The notes under the pieces: generated by a model
The model's database searches: none
What the model saw: the letters and a program-made list of their open reading frames with translations, nothing else
What the model was told of the DNA's origin: nothing
Assembly (NCBI RefSeq): GCF_051201015.1
Contig: NZ_JBPEHI010000005.1
Length of the DNA stretch: 64,000 bases
From: Petrimonas sulfuriphila
GTDB taxonomy: Bacteria > Bacteroidota > Bacteroidia > Bacteroidales > Dysgonomonadaceae
Strand: one strand, 5' to 3'
Program-made: the position numbers and the translations under genes
In this document: in pieces, positions 59,979 through 64,000 of the stretch
Layout of the letters: each line of letters begins with the position of its first letter
How positions within the stretch are numbered: the stretch's first letter is position 1

Positions 59979-60617
59979 TTACGGGGCCAGCCTGTGTAAC
60001 GTCCAACCCTCTTCAGTCCGGTAGTATACAAGCCTGTCGTGCAGACGGCCGGGACGTCCCTGCCAGAATTCGATGGTTGTAGGGAGAAGGATAAAGCCAC
60101 CCCAATACGACGGGCGGAAAATTTCCAGGTCATTGAATTTTTTCTCGAAAGAGGCTTGTAGTTGTTCTAATTCCTCACGGCTCCCCAATATTTTGCTTTG
60201 CGGTGAGGTCCATGCTCCGATTTGTGCCTCGCGGGGACGTTCATTGAAATAAACATCGGAGTCAAGGGCGGAAAGTTTTTCTACCCGTCCTTCAACGCGG
60301 ATCTGACGTTCAATGGAATGCCAGTCGAAAACAAGTGCGGCAAACGGATTTTCGAGTAACTCCCTGCCTTTCCGGCTAAGGTAATTGGTGAAAAACACAA
60401 ATCCGTTTTTATTTATTTCTTTTAACAGCACTACCCTGGCGGAGGGCTTTCCACTTGCGGTGCATGTTGCAATAGTCATGGCGTTTGCTTCCGGGACCCC
60501 TGAGTCGATAGCTGCCTGTAGCCACTGCTGAAATTGTTCCATTGGATTGGCTTTCACTTCAGTCTCATTTAGTTCCCCTGTTGTATATTCTTCCCTGAAT
60601 TCAAACAGTTTTTTCAT
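59979..60617 (-). CDS. pdxH: Pyridoxamine 5'-phosphate oxidase
   Basis: This 212-residue FMN enzyme oxidises pyridoxamine or pyridoxine 5'-phosphate to pyridoxal 5'-phosphate, the cofactor needed by the LysA-like enzyme in this window. Family segments are NAMTIATCTASGKPSARVVLLKE, GFVFFTNYLSRKG, SIERQIRVEGRVEKL and the C-terminal FWQGRPGRLHDRLVY. The start at 60617 (MKKLFEFREEYTTGEL) gives the usual PdxH length; a 28-codon upstream extension is unlikely. Confidence 0.95.
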   Translation of the reverse strand: MKKLFEFREEYTTGELNETEVKANPMEQFQQWLQAAIDSGVPEANAMTIATCTASGKPSARVVLLKEINKNGFVFFTNYLSRKGRELLENPFAALVFDWHSIERQIRVEGRVEKLSALDSDVYFNERPREAQIGAWTSPQSKILGSREELEQLQASFEKKFNDLEIFRPSYWGGFILLPTTIEFWQGRPGRLHDRLVYYRTEEGWTLHRLAP

Positions 60618-60826
60618 TTGTGATCGTTTTTTCTGATAAAGCAACCCGATAACCTTTAGCTGCCGGTCCACATCGCGAGTTGCTATGCAAATATAAGCCA
60701 TGCTGCAGCTATCTGACAGTGAGGTTTAGTTAATAAATACTAACGATTTTTTCTTGTAATCCTATTAAATTCAATAAGACAGAGTAATTTGCTATCTTCG
60801 CACAGGATTTAGAAATAATGTTTCGA

Positions 60827-61492
60827 ATGATAAAGGTTGAAAAGATACAGAAGAGTTTTGGTGACCTTCAGGTGTTGAAGGGAATTGATTTGGAAGTGGG
60901 TAAAGGGGAGATCGTATCGATCGTGGGTCCCAGCGGTGCAGGAAAAACCACGCTGTTGATGATTATGGGCACACTTGAAAAGGCAAATTCCGGAAAGGTA
61001 ATGATTGACAACAACGACCTGAGTAAACTCAGCGAGAAAAAACTTGCGGATTTTCGTAACAAGAATATCGGGTTTGTTTTTCAGTTCCATCAACTTCTGC
61101 CGGAATTTACGGCTTTGGAAAACGTTATGATACCCGCACTGATCGGTAACATGAAGCAGGGTGCGGCGGAGAAAAAAGCAAAAAAACTTTTGGCTATGAT
61201 GGGGCTGAGTGAACGAATGGAACACAAGCCTGCTGAACTATCCGGAGGAGAAAAGCAGCGTGTGGCAGTTGCCCGCGCACTGATAAACGATCCCGTAGTC
61301 GTTTTTGCCGATGAGCCTTCGGGAAGCCTTGATACCGATAATAAAGCCGAACTGCATTCATTGTTTTTTGAACTTCGCAGCCAGCTAAATCAAACGTTTA
61401 TCATTGTAACACATGACGAACAACTGGCATCCATTACAGATCGAACCATTCATATGATGGATGGGAGAATTGTTGAAAAGATTTCAGATTAA
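60827..61492 (+). CDS. LolD-like ABC transporter ATP-binding protein
   Basis: This 221-residue ATPase has Walker A GPSGAGKTT, the signature ELSGGEKQRVAVARAL and Walker B VVFADEPSGSLD. It is close to LolD, which powers lipoprotein release from the inner membrane, but no LolC/E permease is adjacent, so another FtsE- or MacB-type partner is possible. A -7-like box TATCTTCG lies at 60793-60800. The ATG at 60827 is preferred to one three codons upstream because the family starts at that point. Confidence 0.88.
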   Translation: MIKVEKIQKSFGDLQVLKGIDLEVGKGEIVSIVGPSGAGKTTLLMIMGTLEKANSGKVMIDNNDLSKLSEKKLADFRNKNIGFVFQFHQLLPEFTALENVMIPALIGNMKQGAAEKKAKKLLAMMGLSERMEHKPAELSGGEKQRVAVARALINDPVVVFADEPSGSLDTDNKAELHSLFFELRSQLNQTFIIVTHDEQLASITDRTIHMMDGRIVEKISD

Positions 61493-61520
61493 AAATCAAA
61501 TGGCAAAAAACAAGTATTCT

Positions 61521-63650
61521 ATGAAACTAAAATCGTTTTTTATTATGGTAATGGCAACGACTGGACTGTTACTCTCATGTAACAACGAACAGAAATCGGA
61601 TACTGATTCAAAGAACCTGGGGGAAGCTATAGGGAGATCAAAAATAAAAGTGGAGAATGGGTTAATAACCCCGGAGGTTTTGTATAGTTTTGGACGTATA
61701 GGAAGTGTGGAAGTGTCTCCGGACAAGTCGAAAATACTTTATCAGGTTACCTACGTCGATATTAAACAGAACAAGACCAATCCCGAACTTTTTGTGATGA
61801 ATACTGATGGGAGCGATAAAAAACAATTAACAGTCACCAATGCCAGAGAGAGCAATCCGCAATGGATCTCGGGGGGGAAGAAGGTCGCGTTCATAAGCAA
61901 CGAAAGCGGGACATCACAAATATGGATCATGAATCCCGACGGTAGCGGAATGAAAAAGATAACCGATGTGGAGGAAGGAATAACTGGTTTTGTTTTTTCG
62001 CCAGACAATAAAAAGGTGCTGTTCATCAAGAACGTAAAAGTGGGGGAGGCCATAAAAGATAAGCATCCCGATTTGCCGGAGGCATCGGGCCGGATCGTGG
62101 ATAACCTGATGTACAAGCATTGGGACAGTTGGGTGGAAGAAATCCCGCACACGTTTGTGGCTGATTTCAGCGACGATAAAGTATCGAACATTATTGATTT
62201 ACTCCAGGATGAGCCTTATGAGGCCCCCATGCTGCCTTTTGGCGGGATAGAACAACTGGCCTGGAGCCCCGATGGGAAAACCATCGCATATACCTCCCGT
62301 AAAAAAACAGGAAAGGAATACGCCGTTTCCACCAATTCCGATATCTTTTTTTACGATGTGGAAAGCGGAAAAACAACAAACATGACCGAAGGAATGATGG
62401 GTTACGATGTGAATCCGCAGTTTTCGCCCGACGGTTCAAAACTTGCCTGGCAAAGCATGGAGCGTGACGGATATGAGGCCGATAAAAACAGGCTGTTTGT
62501 GATGGACCTGGCAACGGGTGATAAGACGTATGTGACGGAGAATTTCGACTACAATACCGATGCATTTATCTGGAACACGGATAATAAAACCCTTTATTTG
62601 GTGGCTTGCGTTGAAGCCAAAACGCAGCTGTTCTCTGCCGATATCCGGTCGAAACAGATTTCGCCAATAACCAAAGGCAAGCACGACTATGCATCCGTTG
62701 CGCTTGGAAACGGAAAGCTTATAGCAAAACGCCATTCCATGTCGCAACCCGACGAGATATACTCCGTTGAACTTACCAACGGGCAAGCCACTGAAATTTC
62801 GTTTGAGAACAAACACATCCTGGAGCAGCTGACCATGGGCGAAACGGAAGAGCGCTGGATTGAGACTACTGACGGGAAACAGATGTTAACCTGGGTAGTT
62901 TATCCGCCTGACTTCGATTCTACAAAGACTTATCCGGCATTGTTGTATTGTCAGGGCGGTCCTCAAAGCACGGTAAGCCAGTTCTGGTCTTACCGGTGGA
63001 ACCTGCAAATGATGGCCGCCAACGGATATATTGTTGTGGCGCCCAACCGTCGTGGATTGCCGGGATTCGGACAGGAATGGAACGAACAGATCAGCGGTGA
63101 TTACGGTGGGCAGAACATGAAAGATTATCTCTCCGCCATCGATGCTCTCGCTCAAGAACCGTATGTTGATGAAACCCGCTTAGGCTGTACCGGGGCAAGT
63201 TATGGCGGCTTTTCCGTTTACTGGCTTGCCGGTAATCACGACAAGAGGTTTAAAGCATTCTTGTCGCATGCGGGAATTTTTAATCTGGAAGCGCAATATC
63301 TCGAGACCGAAGAGATGTGGTTTGCCAACTGGGATATGGGAGGGCCTTATTGGGATAAATTAAATGCAGTAGCGCAGAAAACATACGCTACGTCCCCTCA
63401 TCGCTTTGTGGATAAATGGGACACGCCTATTATGATTACACACGGCGAACTTGATTATCGTATCCTGGCGTCACAAGGAATGATGGCGTTCAATGCGGCA
63501 CAACTTCGTGGAATTCCTTCGCGGATGCTTATTTTTCCCGACGAGAATCATTGGATTTCGAAGCCGCAAAACGGAATTTTATTTCAGCGTGAATTTTTCA
63601 GGTGGTTCGATCAATGGTTAAAACCAGGAGGGAAGGTAAATACACAATAA
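61521..63650 (+). CDS. S9 family prolyl oligopeptidase-like lipoprotein
   Basis: This protein (709 residues from the start chosen) begins with a lipoprotein signal (lipobox TGLLLSC). A beta-propeller domain of WD40/PD40-like repeats (about 40-430; DKSKILYQVTYVD, NPDGSGMKKITDVEEG, SPDGKTIAYTSRKK) covers an alpha/beta-hydrolase domain (about 450-705). The catalytic triad is Ser in GASYGGFS (near 560), Asp in ELDYRIL and His in DENHWI. It cuts peptides, often as a dipeptidyl or acylaminoacyl peptidase. An upstream start at 61461 or 61500 is possible but would overlap the ATPase gene or lengthen the signal. Confidence 0.93.
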   Translation: MKLKSFFIMVMATTGLLLSCNNEQKSDTDSKNLGEAIGRSKIKVENGLITPEVLYSFGRIGSVEVSPDKSKILYQVTYVDIKQNKTNPELFVMNTDGSDKKQLTVTNARESNPQWISGGKKVAFISNESGTSQIWIMNPDGSGMKKITDVEEGITGFVFSPDNKKVLFIKNVKVGEAIKDKHPDLPEASGRIVDNLMYKHWDSWVEEIPHTFVADFSDDKVSNIIDLLQDEPYEAPMLPFGGIEQLAWSPDGKTIAYTSRKKTGKEYAVSTNSDIFFYDVESGKTTNMTEGMMGYDVNPQFSPDGSKLAWQSMERDGYEADKNRLFVMDLATGDKTYVTENFDYNTDAFIWNTDNKTLYLVACVEAKTQLFSADIRSKQISPITKGKHDYASVALGNGKLIAKRHSMSQPDEIYSVELTNGQATEISFENKHILEQLTMGETEERWIETTDGKQMLTWVVYPPDFDSTKTYPALLYCQGGPQSTVSQFWSYRWNLQMMAANGYIVVAPNRRGLPGFGQEWNEQISGDYGGQNMKDYLSAIDALAQEPYVDETRLGCTGASYGGFSVYWLAGNHDKRFKAFLSHAGIFNLEAQYLETEEMWFANWDMGGPYWDKLNAVAQKTYATSPHRFVDKWDTPIMITHGELDYRILASQGMMAFNAAQLRGIPSRMLIFPDENHWISKPQNGILFQREFFRWFDQWLKPGGKVNTQ

Positions 63651-63699
63651 TCAGTTTCGATAACGAGTGCAAGAAAAAGGAAAAAAATACGGTGAAATA

Positions 63700-63730
63700 T
63701 TTGCAGGTTTTAAAAATATAGCTACCTTTG
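63700..63730 (+). promoter_or_regulatory. Consensus promoter of tRNA-Asp
   Basis: TTTG (63700-63703) is followed after exactly 19 bases by TACCTTTG (63723-63730), a perfect match to the Bacteroidetes consensus, 28 bases before the tRNA gene. Confidence 0.75.
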
Positions 63731-63758
63731 CACTCGCTATCGAAAACGATTTGCAAAC

Positions 63759-63832
63759 GGTGTGGTAGTTCAGTTGGTTAGAATACCTGCCTGTCACGCA
63801 GGGGGTCGCGGGTTCGAGTCCCGTCCATACCG
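63759..63832 (+). tRNA. tRNA-Asp (anticodon GTC)
   Basis: The 74-base cloverleaf has acceptor strands GGTGTGG and CCATACC (one G-U pair), the D-loop AGTTGGTTAGA, an anticodon stem CCTGC/GCAGG enclosing CTGTCAC (anticodon GTC) and a T-arm with GGTTCGAGTCC. The CCA tail is not encoded (GCAAAG follows), as usual in this phylum. Confidence 0.97.
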
Positions 63833-63840
63833 CAAAGAAT

Positions 63841-63878
63841 AACGCTATTGATCTGATAAATAGATTAATAGCGTTTTT
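63841..63878 (+). terminator. Terminator after tRNA-Asp
   Basis: AACGCTATT (63841-63849) pairs perfectly with AATAGCGTT (63867-63875), with an inner GATCT/AGAT-type pairing, and is followed by a T-tract. Confidence 0.75.
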
Positions 63879-64000
63879 GTTTGTGTGCCGTGCATGGCAG
63901 TTAACGGATCAATCCGGATTCTTGTGGACTATGCATAAATATTAGTAAGCCTGAATAAAAAGTAGGGAATATGCTTTACACCCCTTAATGTAGCCCTGAA

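Noticed and set aside
63759..64000. tRNA-Asp as an integration site for a genomic island at the right edge
   Set aside because: No integrase gene and no repeat of the tRNA 3' end were found in the 170 bases that remain; the island, if any, would lie outside the window.
1..64000. CRISPR array or defence island
   Set aside because: No regularly spaced direct repeats and no cas, restriction-modification or other defence gene families were recognised.

Overview
The window looks like a Bacteroidales chromosome. Supporting signs are SusC/SusD genes, a GH92 mannosidase, many TAnnTTTG -7 promoter boxes (some with TTTG 19 bases upstream), and an atpD-C-x-B-E-F-H-A-G ATP synthase operon. A member of the Dysgonomonadaceae or a neighbouring anaerobic family is my guess; the sequence alone does not prove it. 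No ribosomal RNA or CRISPR array was seen. One tRNA (Asp) lies near the right edge.

Layout. Positions 1-1251: start of an ABC transporter ATPase and an AraC regulator, read leftward. Positions 1252-2240: no intact gene, but an 18-bp perfect inverted repeat, two further hairpins and the 3' part of a group II intron. Positions 2241-12912: a rightward polysaccharide utilisation locus with ECF sigma factor, FecR anti-sigma, SusC with an N-terminal signalling domain, SusD, a GH2 glycosidase and a serine-type sulfatase. Positions 13119-15684: an insertion sequence graveyard: a truncated IS481-type transposase, an intact IS4-type element and an internally deleted IS1182-type element. Positions 15784-18530: a leftward sugar operon (Gfo/Idh oxidoreductase, PIG-L deacetylase, NagB-like deaminase). 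Positions 19119-21333: thioredoxin reductase and an atypical thioredoxin-like protein, divergent from a Crp/Fnr regulator. Positions 21355-28510: the F-type ATP synthase operon. Positions 28692-31341: TetR, then an ECF sigma factor with a small membrane protein, a Spy/CnrX-like protein and a secreted EF-hand protein.

The two most unusual parts are adjacent. Positions 31544-38278 hold a tightly coupled cassette: PqqD-like small protein, ATP-grasp ligase, LysA-like PLP decarboxylase, a urea-transporter/M23-peptidase fusion, a TPR/beta-barrel outer-membrane protein and a TPR protein. It looks like a pathway that makes an amino-acid-derived product and moves or uses it across the envelope; I know no characterised match. 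Positions 38288-44770 hold an FNR-like regulator with four N-terminal cysteines, divergent from DsrE-, TusA-, MvhD-, QmoA-, QmoB- and QmoC-like genes with a winged-helix protein inserted. A near-perfect TGTGA-N6-TCACA site lies between them. This reads as an anaerobically controlled sulfur-carrier plus heterodisulfide-reductase-like electron transfer module.

Positions 44778-52817 are a leftward mannose/alpha-mannoside operon (GntR, mannose-6-phosphate isomerase, MFS transporter, ROK kinase, GH92). Positions 52905-59853 are a leftward MacB-type efflux operon with three consecutive lipoprotein adaptors. The window ends with pdxH, a LolD-like ATPase, an S9 peptidase and tRNA-Asp.
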